Below are positions 12,187-23,167 of a stretch of DNA of 64,000 nt, one piece after another. Below the pieces are notes generated by a model. That model made no database searches and had not been told where the DNA came from. It worked only from the letters and a program-made list of their open reading frames with translations. Origin of the DNA: Lepas anatifera (lineage: Eukaryota > Arthropoda > Thecostraca > Lepadidae); NCBI GenBank assembly GCA_034440635.1, contig JAOTON010001492.1:211001-275000 (forward strand). Direction: 5' to 3'. How positions within the stretch are numbered: the stretch's first letter is position 1; each line of letters opens with the position of its first letter. Both the position numbers and the translations under genes were made by a program.

Positions 12187-12298
12187 GGAACGAGCCCTTA
12201 TGTGCCCCTTTGCCTGGAAAAATAATAGCGCCAAGTGCTAGATGAGATTTCGAATACGTCCACTGAAAGCTACTTTTCTTCGTTTCTGAATCTTATAT

Positions 12299-13128
12299 TT
12301 AACCCTCGCCCCGGTGGGGGGGGTGTTTGAACACCCCTAGGCCTTTTCCAGAGGAACGAAAAAACGGCGGCATGAAGCGCCACCGTACTACAAAAACATT
12401 CCGGGATTTTTTCATATCAATGGCCTAGAGTTGTGGCCTAGAGTTGGGTACGGATCATGACCTCTCCATTGCAAATGCATTGGGAAAACGTAAAGTGGCC
12501 GAAAAATTGCTCTATTTCAGTAGATACCGCTTGGAATACCTTCGTATTCTCCATAGTATAGCATCTTAGGCTCCTTTACAGGTTTGTATTGCAAGTTTGT
12601 ACCTGTGACCTCTGAGAGGTCATCTAAGGCTACTTAAGCAGGTTTTCAGACTTGGGTCAATGACTTTGCAGGAAATGATGGTAACGTTTTTATTTTGATA
12701 CCAATACATTTGTATTATTATTGCAAGTCGATTGATATGCATATTGACTAAGCTCGATTAGATGATAACCTTGACCTGACCTTAGGTCAGGTAATTTTTA
12801 TGTTTTGACCTAGTATTATCATATTGTACATCATTCGATTTGCCGTAGCGAGAGGAAGCGAATGGTGCCTCAAAATAATTCTAACTCATTTCTGTCAGAC
12901 GCTACAGCCCGGAAACCCTTCTCTAACGTGCCACCTTCTTTGACCTCTCATGACCTCAATATTGATCTGAGCCAAAAATTGACTGATGTAGTATCTTCAT
13001 TAATTCTTTGACCTATCAACCAGCTTTCGCTTTTTTCGCTATCCGGCATAGGATCCGAGTTCGAGGGGGTGTTTGAACCCCCCCACCAGGGTGAAGGTGG
13101 CTGGGAGGCCCAGTGAGGCGGGTGTTAA
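12299..13128 (-). mobile_element. TTAA-flanked element, short relative of the TTAACCCTTGCC family (830 bp)
   Basis: It begins TTAACCCTCGCCCCGGTGG and ends with GGCGGGTG then TTAA. Subterminal G/C-rich inverted blocks (GTGTTTGAACACCCC on the left, GGGTGTTTGAACCCCCCC on the right) replace the GGGTCTAAAAAGACCCCC blocks of the 1.2-kb copies. Multiple TGACCT/AGGTCA motifs are present. It lies 36 bp from the next element. Confidence 0.8.
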
Positions 13129-13164
13129 CACTTTTCCTGTCAGAAGATGATTGGACCCTCCCTC

Positions 13165-14359
13165 TTAACCTTCGCCCGGGTGGGGGTCTTTTTAGACCCC
13201 CTCGGGTTTTTCCGAAGTGACCAAAAAACGGCGGCGCGCAGCGCCACCAAACTTGGTCTAGCTGTTTCTCCATCATTTTTACATCTTTACTGAAAATTTT
13301 GACTCAAGGTCATATCAGGTCAGGTCACCAGGCCAGGTGAAGTGACCTCACCTCAAAAATACTTAGGACCGCATAACTAAAAGAAGGGTTAATCGATCAA
13401 GTTGAAACTCATACCACATATTGTGCCCACCAGGAGCTACAACATTTGTTCCGGGATTTTTGATATTGGTGACCTAAGGTCATGTGCAGAGCATGACCTC
13501 CCCATTGTCAATACATTGTCAATCACGAAATGAGCTTTTCTCAGCAAGTATGGATGGAATCAACTTCAAACATCGGTTGCGACTTGCTCTTAGCCCATTT
13601 CTGAAGCTGATGCAAACATTTTTGACTTGTGACATTTAAAAGGTCACCTTAGGTCAAATAAGCATTTTTGGTGTTTTGCTCTACAAATTTTGAATAAAAT
13701 AAGATAGAACTTTTATTTTGTCACCAAAGTGTTTGTATAGTCACTGGAAGTCAAATGATATACATCATGACTATACCAGGTCAAGTTGGGTCAGACCGTT
13801 GACCTGGGTCAGGTCAAATTCTTAAATTTGACCTGGCATAGCAATATCATATATCATTCGATTCGTATTGACGAGAGGATTGCAATGGTGCATGAACTAT
13901 GGCTGTATCTTGTTTGGTTTGGAAGCCATTAGCGAAAAAGTAAACGCCGTTATGCATGGGTGGCTATGGACATTCCCAAGAATATGCCCAATATTTAGTG
14001 ACCTGTAGCTCCCTAGGCTTTAACCTGACACGAAAATGAATGCCAATGTAATGAAAGCGCATCTCAAGAGCTTTCGAATGGTGTTAAAAAATGTTTCTAG
14101 CTATCATAGTTTCTGAGATATATGAGGTTTTCTTAGTACACCTCATATTAGCGATTTTGACCTATTTTGACCTCTGGTGACCTTGATATTGACCTGACAA
14201 GAAAAATGACCGAAGTATTTTCGATATCATTTTTCGAAGAGCTTTCGATTGCCGTTTTGCGCTTTTTTCTAGCTCCCTTAGTTTTTGAGATCGCGGGGGT
14301 CTTTTTAGCCCCCCACCAGGGCGAAGGTGGCTCGTATCCGCCACTGGGACAAGGGTTAA
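13165..14359 (-). mobile_element. TTAACCCTTGCC-family element, 1195 bp
   Basis: Bounded by TTAA at 13165-13168 and 14356-14359. The left end is TTAACCTTCGCCCGGGTGG and the right end is the inverse of TTAACCCTTGTCCCAGTGG. It aligns throughout in inverted orientation with 48893-50085, which is almost the same length (1193 bp). Subterminal blocks GGGTCTTTTTAGACCCCC form hairpins. One stop interrupts a frame that is open in the two younger copies. No transposase is present, so it is non-autonomous. Confidence 0.88.
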
Positions 14360-14579
14360 GATCTCCAAATCTATTTGTTTGATTGTAAAAAAATCAAATT
14401 GGGGTTGATTTTCCCTACGTATAGTCCCTTTAAGAACAGAATCCAAAATTGTCATATTTTGGAAAGGGGAGAATGTTTGAAATATACATTTGTTACTATT
14501 GTTTGGATTTTCCATTATTCTCGACCCTGTTTTTCGTTACCAAACTAGTACTTATTGACAGAAAAGTGATCCCCATATC

Positions 14580-15440
14580 CTTTAGTTATATAAAGTGCGA
14601 CATTAGAAGTGCGATAAAAAAGTAAAAGGATAAGAGTGTCAGATATTGCGTGGCCTCCTTGACATCGAGATCGATGGTGTATTGGTAAAAAATCGTAAAG
14701 AGGTGGATGCAGGAAAACAAGCTGGTTCGGCAACATGCATATCGCCGATATCTATATGCCATGTGTGTACATGACTTCCTCGGCCATTAATTATTTTCTT
14801 ATTGCTCAACCTTGATCTGCCCATGCCAAAACCCGGGGGATTTTGAGTGATCTTGTCTCCTTGATCTGCCTATGGATGGGTTTTATCATCTTTATGCTCA
14901 AATACGCTTGCGCATGCGTGAAGTCCTCCTAAATACAATACCTGACCACGCTTATGTCATCCTATAATCATATGATATAGGGTTGGGAGTGTAGTGTGGC
15001 TACATTTATTCCCCCGGGCTGTCCTGTGAGCAGTTTATTCACACTACAGGAGTACAATCAAATTACGTTAGACACCCCGATTTTGAGTAGCTGTAACCGC
15101 CTATAAAGAAATGAGATGAAATATAAATGAACATCACCTGTCATCTTATTAATCATGTCTCAACATTCCAACTGCTCTTAATATTGCTACAGTCGGCTTT
15201 GTTGTGCGCAGAACGTCCCATACACGCTAATATTCGGTTTACGAATAGATCCTCCCTAAATACCAAGACATAGGTCCGCTCCTGGAGAAAATAATATATA
15301 CAAAATGGGATCCTGTTATCTTTGGTTTTAAGAAACCTCAGGAAGTTTTAAAAGTCTATTCGCGAACCGGTTTTTTTAGATATCCGGGGAAAACCTGAGG
15401 GGTGAGCAGAATTGCCTCCCCCTCACCCCTGACAGGAATA
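14580..15440 (+). repeat. Two-copy dispersed repeat, copy 1
   Basis: This segment aligns, diverged but collinear, with 45640-46680. Shared landmarks are GATTTTGAGTGATCTTGTC, CTTGATCTGCCTATGGA, AATACAATACCTGA, GGGCTGTCCTGTGAGCAGTT, TATTCACACTACAGGAGT and AGATATCCGGGGAAAACC. No terminal inverted repeats or coding frame were recognised. It may be an unclassified transposon or a LINE untranslated segment. Confidence 0.65.
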
Positions 15441-16289
15441 GGGTTAAAAGTAGAGTTCCATAATTGTTTTCGGGATTCTTATGGGATATGTACTCGAAAT
15501 AGAATGTAACCGAAGATTTCAAATTTATATTGATGGTAGTTTATCAGTGCCCGGATAGATGGAAAATATATCTGATAGATTTTTCACTTATCCGACCGTT
15601 AATATAAAATCGTCAATATATATTTGAAATATTTGGTTATCTTCTATTTCCGGTCCATTGCACAGACTTATGCAGACTTATAATATAGAATGTTCCATTG
15701 TTGACCTCGGCACGGTCAGTGCTAAGCCCTGTAGATAGTAATCCACAGAGATGGCATCAACGCGTTAATTACTGAGCCTCGTACTTAACCTCAACACGTT
15801 CACAGTAATCACACGCCGAATAAGTATATTTCACCTCAATCTGTCACCATGCAAAGCTGCCGACGACAGTGCTGGGCTCGCGGTACCCGTCTTGTTTAGT
15901 AACAGTCGCAGCCGACCCGGGCCCCTCCCGATCAGTCCCCGTCATATGCACGCCGCCTGGTGCTACCGACTTGTTATGCATGCGAAGCTCGAACGTGCTA
16001 GGCTGACTCCACGCGTTGTAGTCACCATGTCACTGAGCCGGTCGCTCGCGGCTTGACGCCGCCTATCTATATGCACTTCCAGGATTTGTCATATACAGCG
16101 TCTGTTTTGTTCGAAATCCGTTCATTCGCCTCGCTCACCAAAATCAGGCTCGCTTTTAGCGTGAGGGTGCCTCTCAGCCAGTGCCGAAGTGACCACCACA
16201 GCACAGGTCTTTGTTTCCCGCACCAGTCGAATTATTGATTACCACAAACATGGAAAGCTCATATGAGCCCTCCTTCATAATTTACGTCT
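15441..16289. other. Single-copy stretch, GC-rich from about 15770
   Basis: No gene recognised. The distal half has CpG-rich words (GCCGACGACAGTGCTGGGC, GCCGACCCGGGCCCC) resembling the other candidate regulatory blocks. Confidence 0.25.
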
Positions 16290-16700
16290 TTTCTGGTTAA
16301 GACCAATTAATGGCCGCCTCGGCTGCCGTTGGCGATAAGGGCGTTTCTGCTGGTCAGCCAGCGCAGACAATGAGCCTTATTAGTTGGTGATAATTGCAAG
16401 ATGCGCGGTGGGAGCTGGAGGCGAGAAGGGAGACATTTGGAGAGACGTGAGATCCGAGGTGGTTTGTTTTGACTGCAGATGAAGCTAAGTCAATAACGTC
16501 TGCCGCGAGTTACCGCGGTGAGGGACGCGGAGGGGCCGGGCGCGGCGGCGTCTTTATTTCAATGACCCTGGCGAGGCTGGGGCTGTCCCGACGTGTCCGG
16601 GGATGGGTCACAACCGGCGGCGAAAATCAATACTCAATCGTCTCTCGCGCCGGACATGATTGGCCTGGAAGTGAGCATTTCAAATGAAGGACTGCTATTG
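16290..16700. promoter_or_regulatory. Candidate cis-regulatory block
   Basis: Single-copy sequence in which homeodomain-like sites (CAATTAATGG at about 16304-16313, CTTATTAG near 16375, GATAATTGC near 16387) sit beside CpG-rich DNA (GAGTTACCGCGGTGAGGG, GGCCGGGCGCGGCGGCG). No domain-bearing frame is seen. The function is inferred from composition. Confidence 0.27.
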
Positions 16701-18462
16701 TCAAGATGGTCAGAAAAAGATAGAATACTTGTGTGAGATTTAGCAACGTTAAAGTTACAGTAACGCAAATATATAATTCCTCTGAATATTGTTGCGGCTG
16801 CCTCCCAGAGCGAGCAAAATATTTAAATTATTGAAAGATGTACTTACCAATATATTTAGCCTTGTCTCTACCCTATATGACAAAATCTTGGTTTCCTAAA
16901 AAAGTGAGTCACACAGTAAAAAACGACCACAATAAAATTAAGATGAATTGCATATCATGCCTGACCGTTACGCTAACCTATGCCTTCACTGCTTTCTGTC
17001 TAGAATTAGAGAAGAATAGAGGAAGTCCGTGCAAGAGCACGCACTTAACTTTCTAAAGGCTTTCACGTCTCTCCTATATGTCTTACAGCTAAAATTTGTA
17101 TATGGTTGCTTAGCCTGAAGAATTGTCTATTTATTGTCCATGTTTCAGCTCGATGTCTTTGAAAAGAACCCGCCACAAGCTCATCAAAAACAAAAAGTCA
17201 CGTGCGTCGGTTAAAAAACGCAAAAGAGGAGGCTAGAGCAAGGCCTTTAAATGTAGAGGTAGAACGCTCCGCTCTCAAAAAATGGCAACCTCTGTTTCTA
17301 GAGACTTTTACGTTTGTGACGTCAGCAGCTGCTCTCGAGGTGGAGCCGCCCATTCATTCAATGTAAATAGGCTACGGATCGGCTGGAGTACAAATTGATA
17401 CCCTGCTGTGCTTTAGCTGCATAAACTGTGTCTCGAAAGAAGTTTGACACCAAACTAGGTGATTGTACGATTTTATATCGTCACAAATATACAAGAAAAA
17501 TTCTGCAAAGTTGAGTTTTCCAAGCATAAATTACAGACTGTCCCGAGTGAAAATGAATTTTCCTATCTCTTAAGCATGCGTACTCTTGTAAAATGGTCTA
17601 CTGCGTAGCCTTGCCGGACATGCTCCCTTGGAAAGAAATTCTTCATAAACATGTAAGCAGGCGTTTTAACATGAGCTCCAGTCCTGCAGCACAGTCCTAG
17701 CTCAACTTTCTTACTGATGGCAAACCGTAATACAATACTATTGATAGCATAAGCATGGTCTAAAAGTTTACATGGTTAATAGATAGTACATCAAGGGTGG
17801 CAAAAAACTTATTTTGCTCTGTACTCCCGCGGAAAGAACCGGAGCACGTTGAATTTTTTGAGCAGCCACGGCACTGACCTTGCTTTTTATACCAGGGTAT
17901 GCACCATCTCGGTGGTTGCTAAGTAACCAAAACAGGTGCTGTGTACCTACTCTTATCGCCTGCGTACTCTTACCCGCCCTTACTCTACGATAATGTGCGA
18001 GGAAAGATTGCATCTGTTTTGAAGTAGGTAATATACCATAAGCTCATAGCTTTGGAGAGTATTTTGTGTACCGTTAATTGAGGGCTGTATTTTTGTAACT
18101 TTAACTTTTGGCTTTTTTTGAATATCATATTTTCTAAGCAGCGGTGCTTGTACAGAATTAAAATTTACGAAGGGAAAACACATCTTGAGATAATAATTTC
18201 GGGTATTTGTGCTTACGTTGTTAGGTAATTGATTGGCAATCCATTCATTCTGGTAGCACAAATACACATACCAAATTTCAGCTTAATTAAGTCAGTAGCT
18301 TTTGAGATACTGAAAACGGGTACGCACGTGCGCTGATGCGTAAGACCCTAAATGTAATGTAACCTATGGTATCTTGTTTTCAAATCAACCTTAAATATCT
18401 GCTGTAAATTTCGGCATGATTGGGGTCATAGTTTCTGAATGACAGTGAGGGGTCTGTTCTCC
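16701..18462. other. 1.8-kb stretch without recognised features
   Basis: AT-rich, with all frames broken at short intervals. No repeat ends or tRNA-like blocks were found. Confidence 0.35.
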
Positions 18463-18607
18463 CAGTGGCGGATACAGGGGGCTCAAGTTCCCCCTCCCGA
18501 AATGTCAGTGCCTATAGTAAATGCTTAGCCGGAGGCTGATTCGAGGCAATGACATGGAGGCTCGAGTCAACTAGCCCCCCCGAAATGAAGTCCTGGGTCC
18601 ACCACTG
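18463..18607. mobile_element. hAT-like MITE, 145 bp
   Basis: Starts CAGTGGCGGATACAGG and ends CCTGGGTCCACCACTG, giving good inverted ends. The flanks TGTTCTCC (18455-18462) and TGTTCATC (18608-18615) match at 6 of 8 bases. The body (AGTGCCTATAGTAAATGC, GCCGGAGGCTGATTCGAGGC) is the same family as 1892-2056 and 48173-48326. Non-coding. Confidence 0.72.
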
Positions 18608-18615
18608 TGTTCATC

Positions 18616-19171
18616 CCTTTCCCGTGCACCTGCGCGCGAGCTGTTTGAGCTGGGATTCGCCACCTAAATCGTTGTATTGGTGCTCACTGCGTACCAAGTT
18701 TTGGCTCTATTCAGATGATTCAGGCTATGGCATACAATGTGACAAGAAATGCCCTTGCCTTTGCACGTGCCACTACTTCACCGAAACCCCGCCCAGTGTT
18801 TACAGTAATTCAATGATGGAGTCGATCGGGCTAGAAGATGGCGAAGACCCCGTCAACGTATGACAGTTACAGAGTTATAATGTCGTCAAAAACGTTTGTG
18901 TACGGCCGGGCTAGACTGGGTCGTATGTAATTTTTTATATGTAAGCGGGAGATCACGTGGGCTCTTTGCTTCCACTGAGTCAATATTGCGGACAGCAAGG
19001 GAAGAAATGGTCGGAAATTTCTGCTCGGTGCTGTGAAAAGTCCCCTAATTACTCGTGAGTTCAACTTTGCGATAGGAGCATATTTTTCTTCAGGGTCTGG
19101 TAACTCCGTATTTATGGAGCAGTCAATAGAATGGTCATTGAACAGGGGTAGAACAAAGTCATATATCATGC
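18616..19171. other. Unannotated stretch
   Basis: A frame of about 100 codons extends rightward out of the preceding MITE, but it begins inside the transposon and has no recognisable domain, so I do not call a gene. Confidence 0.3.
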
Positions 19172-19376
19172 TCAATAGTCCTAAAAATAACCGACTTACA
19201 TTCATACTATATATTTGAAGAAAACGGGCCAATATAATAAACTATTTCAAACACGATTCTTTGTCATGTTTGTCAAAACTTGACAAAGAATCGTGTTCGA
19301 AATATTGATTATTATCTTGACCATTTTTCTTGAGTATATAGTATGAATGTAAGTCGGTTATTTTTAGGACTATTGA
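19172..19376. mobile_element. Foldback element with about 90-bp arms
   Basis: The left arm starts TCAATAGTCCTAAAAATAAC and the right arm ends GTTATTTTTAGGACTATTGA. The two arms meet near GATTCTTTGTCA / TGACAAAGAATC around a loop of about 14 bases. Almost the whole 205 bp is self-complementary with scattered mismatches. It has no coding capacity and the superfamily is not identifiable. Confidence 0.85.
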
Positions 19377-20056
19377 CAATGATAACATTCAACCTTTTAT
19401 CACCAATCTTAGAAAAATGTATCACACTGTACGGCAAGGCCATTGCCATGCAATGCATGTTACCAATATTATTTGAAAACTGAAATGATATGCGTTGCAC
19501 ACTGCAATGCGTTCTGGATTCCAACTTAGGTTTGGCTTATTGCGTATTTCATATCTAAATCAAAATGTTTATCTCCTCAAGTGCTTGATTTCCGATCGAA
19601 ATATCACTGCTCTTTTCGACTTTGTCACTAGGCTAGATTGTTACTCGTCAAACGCTCATTCTGCAACTGATAGCCACAAATCGAATGCAAAAAGCGGCAG
19701 CCAGTGGCTCACAAAGACAATCCAACATTAGCGGGCACTATTTGGCTGATCAGCAGCGTGGAAACGTGATAACAGAGTGTTGGACGGCTGACCCCAGCGG
19801 TTTGGGACTGACCACTGCTCGCCGTACACCATTCACGCTCCATTAGCTTAAGCTGACAACCAAGAGCTATTAATAAAATTAATAGACGATACTGCGCCTT
19901 CAATGCTTTGGCTGATATCAGTTTTACCATTTGGTTCGAAATGTATCGAAATATAGCTCGAGATTGGCAAACATGTGAAAATGACCATATGTATGTTTGG
20001 ATGTAGGAACTAGCTATTGTATTCGGAGATGTCATTGACTGCGCCTAAACCTGAGG
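19377..20056. other. Unannotated stretch between two foldback elements
   Basis: No gene or repeat recognised in about 680 bp. Confidence 0.3.
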
Positions 20057-20364
20057 TTGATAAGGTGATGATAAATTGATAAGGTGGCCTGTCCCCTCGA
20101 ATCCGGAAATGTAAAAAACACTGAAGGTTATATATTCGGGCACAGCCCTTCATCAGAATCGTGTAGAAAATATACAAAAATTCTCGGTCATAGTGTAGCC
20201 AGACCTCGAATTCGAGGTCTGGCTACACTATGACTGATAATTTTTGATATTTTCTACACGATTCTGATGAAGGTCTGTGCCCGAATATATAATCTTCAGT
20301 GTTTCTTACATTTCCGGATTTGAGGGGACAGGCCACCTTATCAATTTATCATCACCTTATCAAC
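20057..20364. mobile_element. Large near-perfect palindrome (foldback element), 308 bp
   Basis: The symmetry centre is between 20210 and 20211 (CCAGACCTCGAATTCGAGG). The arms are about 154 bp each with only scattered mismatches, and extend to TTGATAAGGTGATGATAAAT on the left and its inverse on the right. There is no spacer. Both arms contain a CTGATGAAGG...GCCCGAA motif pointing outward. There is no coding frame and no clear target duplication. Confidence 0.9.
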
Positions 20365-21236
20365 TTATCATCATGCTCCTCGCTGCAGCACTTCAAAACT
20401 TATAAACCTGGGGTTGTGATATCTTTGTTCCCTGCTGAAATGAAAAGTAGGCAAAGCTCCCTGAAATTGAATCTGTTCACACTACGCTTGGTTATTTTCG
20501 GCCAATTTCGAGCCAACTTGCTCCCTCGGCCATGATAAGAAACACGAAATGAATGGTTTTACCCTAGCTTTAGATCGTTGACCCACAACTGGTTTCCAAA
20601 CTCATATTTTGAAAATTATTTCGAAACAACTTTTTCTTTGGCTCCCTCGTGACAGTTGCGATTCTCGATCATTTGTGAATATAAGCCTGCTGAGTATTTG
20701 TGGGTACGCGACGAATATTTGGAGCAAAGCACAAAATCTGAGCGCTGAATCACGGCTGAGCAATAATTTGCTTGCAATTGAACATAAAATGCTGAGCCCG
20801 GGAAGTACATATTCAATTGCAAGGGGCTGTACCTAATGTAGCCTGCTTTCATAGAACTTTGAGATGTCAAACGTGGTCAGAATATACTGACCTATTGAGG
20901 AAGAACACTAGGAAGTCCCATGAAAATGAAAGCGAGAAATGCCGAAAACTTTCCCCATATGACTGTAAAATTGTGAATATACTGCGGAATATCGTATAAA
21001 AACTAGCCTCTCCAGTACTTACATCCAGAGTAGTTACATGCACAGGACTTATGGCTCTGCCCTTTGCGACGTTACATGAATATACAGAAACGCTAGGAGA
21101 CTGCTGTACTTTTCACTCAACGTTTTCTAGCCCCGACTCTATGCCCAATGATCTGCCACTCAACAACTGATCAAAAATGTCGCTGGACATTGTATATATG
21201 TATAAGGTAATATAACTTTTCATTTTTTTATAATGT
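20365..21236. other. Unannotated stretch
   Basis: No recognised gene or repeat. The open frames are short and lack protein features. Confidence 0.3.
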
Positions 21237-22460
21237 TTGTCCCACGTGGAAACACCACGGAGCGTATTCACACCGGGTGCTGGACCACAGACAGGTTTAA
21301 TATCCGTAACATGATGACGTGTTTTGAGTCTTTTTTTAGATGATGATGAGGTGAGAGTGACTAAAGATGTGAGCATGATTTTTTGTGTGTCCCACGTGGG
21401 AACACCAGGGTGAGGACTGACACCGGGTGCGGAAACACTTTTTTATGATGATGAGGTGAGAGTGACTGAAGATGAGAGCATGATATTTTGTGTGTCAGGC
21501 GTGGAAACACCACAGAGCCACCTGACCTTGGGTGCTGAACCACAGACATGTTTAATCTACGTACCAATAACGTGAATTGAGCCTTTTTTAGATGATGAGG
21601 TGAGAGGTACTTGATATGAAAGCATGATTACCCATGTATGAGCTCCTTTCCATAACCCCCTCAGGCCAGTAGGCGAGGAAAAACCTGTTGCGCACCGACC
21701 TTCAAAGGCAAAGAAAGGAAGCTCATGATTTATCAAGATATATTTTCCGCATCTTCATTGTCCGGCCAGATGTCCTGTCAAGAAAAGAAAGAAAGAAAGA
21801 AGAAAAAATCACGTTATACTCACTTATGGTGATCTCTAGGAGAAATGGAGTTCTTTCAGATGATGATGAGATGAGAGTGACTTTAGATGTGAGCATGCTT
21901 TTTTTGGGAAAACCACAGTGCAGACTAGCACCGGTTCTGATTTTTTTATGATGATGAGGTGAGAGTGACTGAAGATGAGAGCATGATATTTGTCTGTCAA
22001 GCGTGGAAACATCGCAGAGCCACTTGACCCCGGGTGATCAATATCAGCCAGCATTACTCTCCATTTCAAAGTGAGCTACGGCTAAAAATATCATTGGACA
22101 ATCGGGAAATACAAGAGAAAAACGAAGTTAAATATTTAGGAGTTATTTTTGATCAACAACTAAAATTTAATGCTCATATCAACTATGTTTGTACCAAAAT
22201 TAGTCGATGCATTGGGATTATTCATAGGATTAGATACTTCATTAACGAAAAAGTAGCTCTGCTTCTTTACAACTCCTTGGTTCATTCTCATTTAAACTAT
22301 TGCTGTCTAGCTTGGGGGTAAATTACTCATCACAGTTGAACCGTTTAATTGTGTTACAGAAAAGAGCGGTCAGACTTATTGCAAATGCTGCTGAACCACA
22401 GACAGGTTTAATATACGTTATTAATAACGTGTTTTTTAACCTGGTTTAGATGAAACAGCC
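21237..22460. repeat. Composite degenerate tandem repeat
   Basis: Three sub-motifs alternate. CGTGGAAACACCAC-type boxes occur near 21245, 21393, 21500 and 22000. GATGATGAGGTGAGAGTGAC boxes occur near 21341, 21446, 21594 (partial), 21858 and 21950. ACCACAGACAGGTTTAATAT boxes occur near 21281, 21540 and 22395. Spacing varies because of internal deletions, and a LINE fragment sits inside the array at about 22040-22388. It is probably a decayed satellite or the repeated end of an unknown element. Confidence 0.7.
22040..22390 (+). pseudogene. Non-LTR retrotransposon (LINE) reverse-transcriptase fragment
   Basis: A frame from about 22073 to 22321 encodes a typical non-LTR retrotransposon segment just C-terminal of the RT catalytic core: KYLGVIFD, then HI..VCTKISRCIGIIHRIR, then LLYNSLVHSHLNYCCLAWG. 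A frameshift near 22320 is followed in another frame by RLIVLQKRAVRLI, the usual continuation. The pattern resembles jockey/CR1-type elements, but the clade cannot be fixed from so little. The RT catalytic motif, endonuclease and 3' end are missing, so it is a dead fragment about 350 bp long. It is embedded in a tandem repeat and has no visible poly(A) or target duplication. Confidence 0.85.
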
Positions 22461-23104
22461 TAGCTCTTACAATTTATTTTATTCGTTGTAACAAAATTAT
22501 TAACACTACAAATCTAGAGAAGCGATTCGCCACGGAATGAAACACGCATACCTAGTTCGGCTACCACAGGGACAAGAGGAGATACAAAAGATCTGGTCTA
22601 TTGGTTGACATACAAATCCAACAGTTTCTTTTTTATGATATTTTTTATTACTGTTTTGCTAGCTGGCACATCTTCAATATTGATATTGATACACATACTA
22701 TCAAAGTTTGCGCTAGCTAGTTTACTGGAACTAACATTGACCATTATAGTTGAGGGTAAAATGGCTCGTTTTCCAGGGCAGATCCTACATCTAGATTCAA
22801 GTGGCTATGCACACATTGTGTGGCTATGCAACAATGCTGAAAATGAGGAGTCTGATCATACGCTTTTTGCCACAATTGGTTCGGTAGGGGCAAAGAAATC
22901 TCAATTATTATTCTTGACATACATACAAACAAATATAGGTTTATACGCATGTCGAAAAATAGAGCAGAATATGTGTCTAACAGAAAAACTGAATTTTCCG
23001 CCTGTGTAACTACGTTAATTTTCTGGCTATCGCTTGCAAGCTAACTTCTTCTCAGTTTTGGATGTTGACTGCAAACCATTCGTATATGCACCGGAATGTT
23101 ATCC
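22461..23104. other. Unannotated stretch
   Basis: One frame of about 134 codons (22605-23009, plus strand) is open, with a hydrophobic N-terminal third. No family is recognised, its length is compatible with chance, and no splice context supports it. Confidence 0.25.
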
Positions 23105-23115
23105 ACTCATTCCTG

Positions 23116-23156
23116 GCCGTATGACCCTGGCAGTTGGTGCGTCGTTAAACCCCAAT
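23116..23156 (+). mobile_element. Severely 5'-truncated SINE (41 bp)
   Basis: GACCCTGGCAGTTGGTGCGT, then CGTTAAACCCCAA, is the 3' tail of the window's tRNA-derived SINE. It is flanked by a perfect 11-bp target duplication, ACTCATTCCTG, at 23105-23115 and 23157-23167. Both the tail and the duplication are intact, so this is an insertion truncated at its 5' end during reverse transcription. Confidence 0.85.
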
Positions 23157-23167
23157 ACTCATTCCTG

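Noticed and set aside
21340..21980. Possible CRISPR-like array from spaced GATGATGAGGTGAG repeats
   Set aside because: Spacing is irregular, repeats are degenerate, intervening DNA is itself repeated, and the window is eukaryotic.
22605..23009. 134-codon frame with a hydrophobic N-terminus
   Set aside because: It resembles a membrane segment only because of T-rich DNA. No family or splice evidence.
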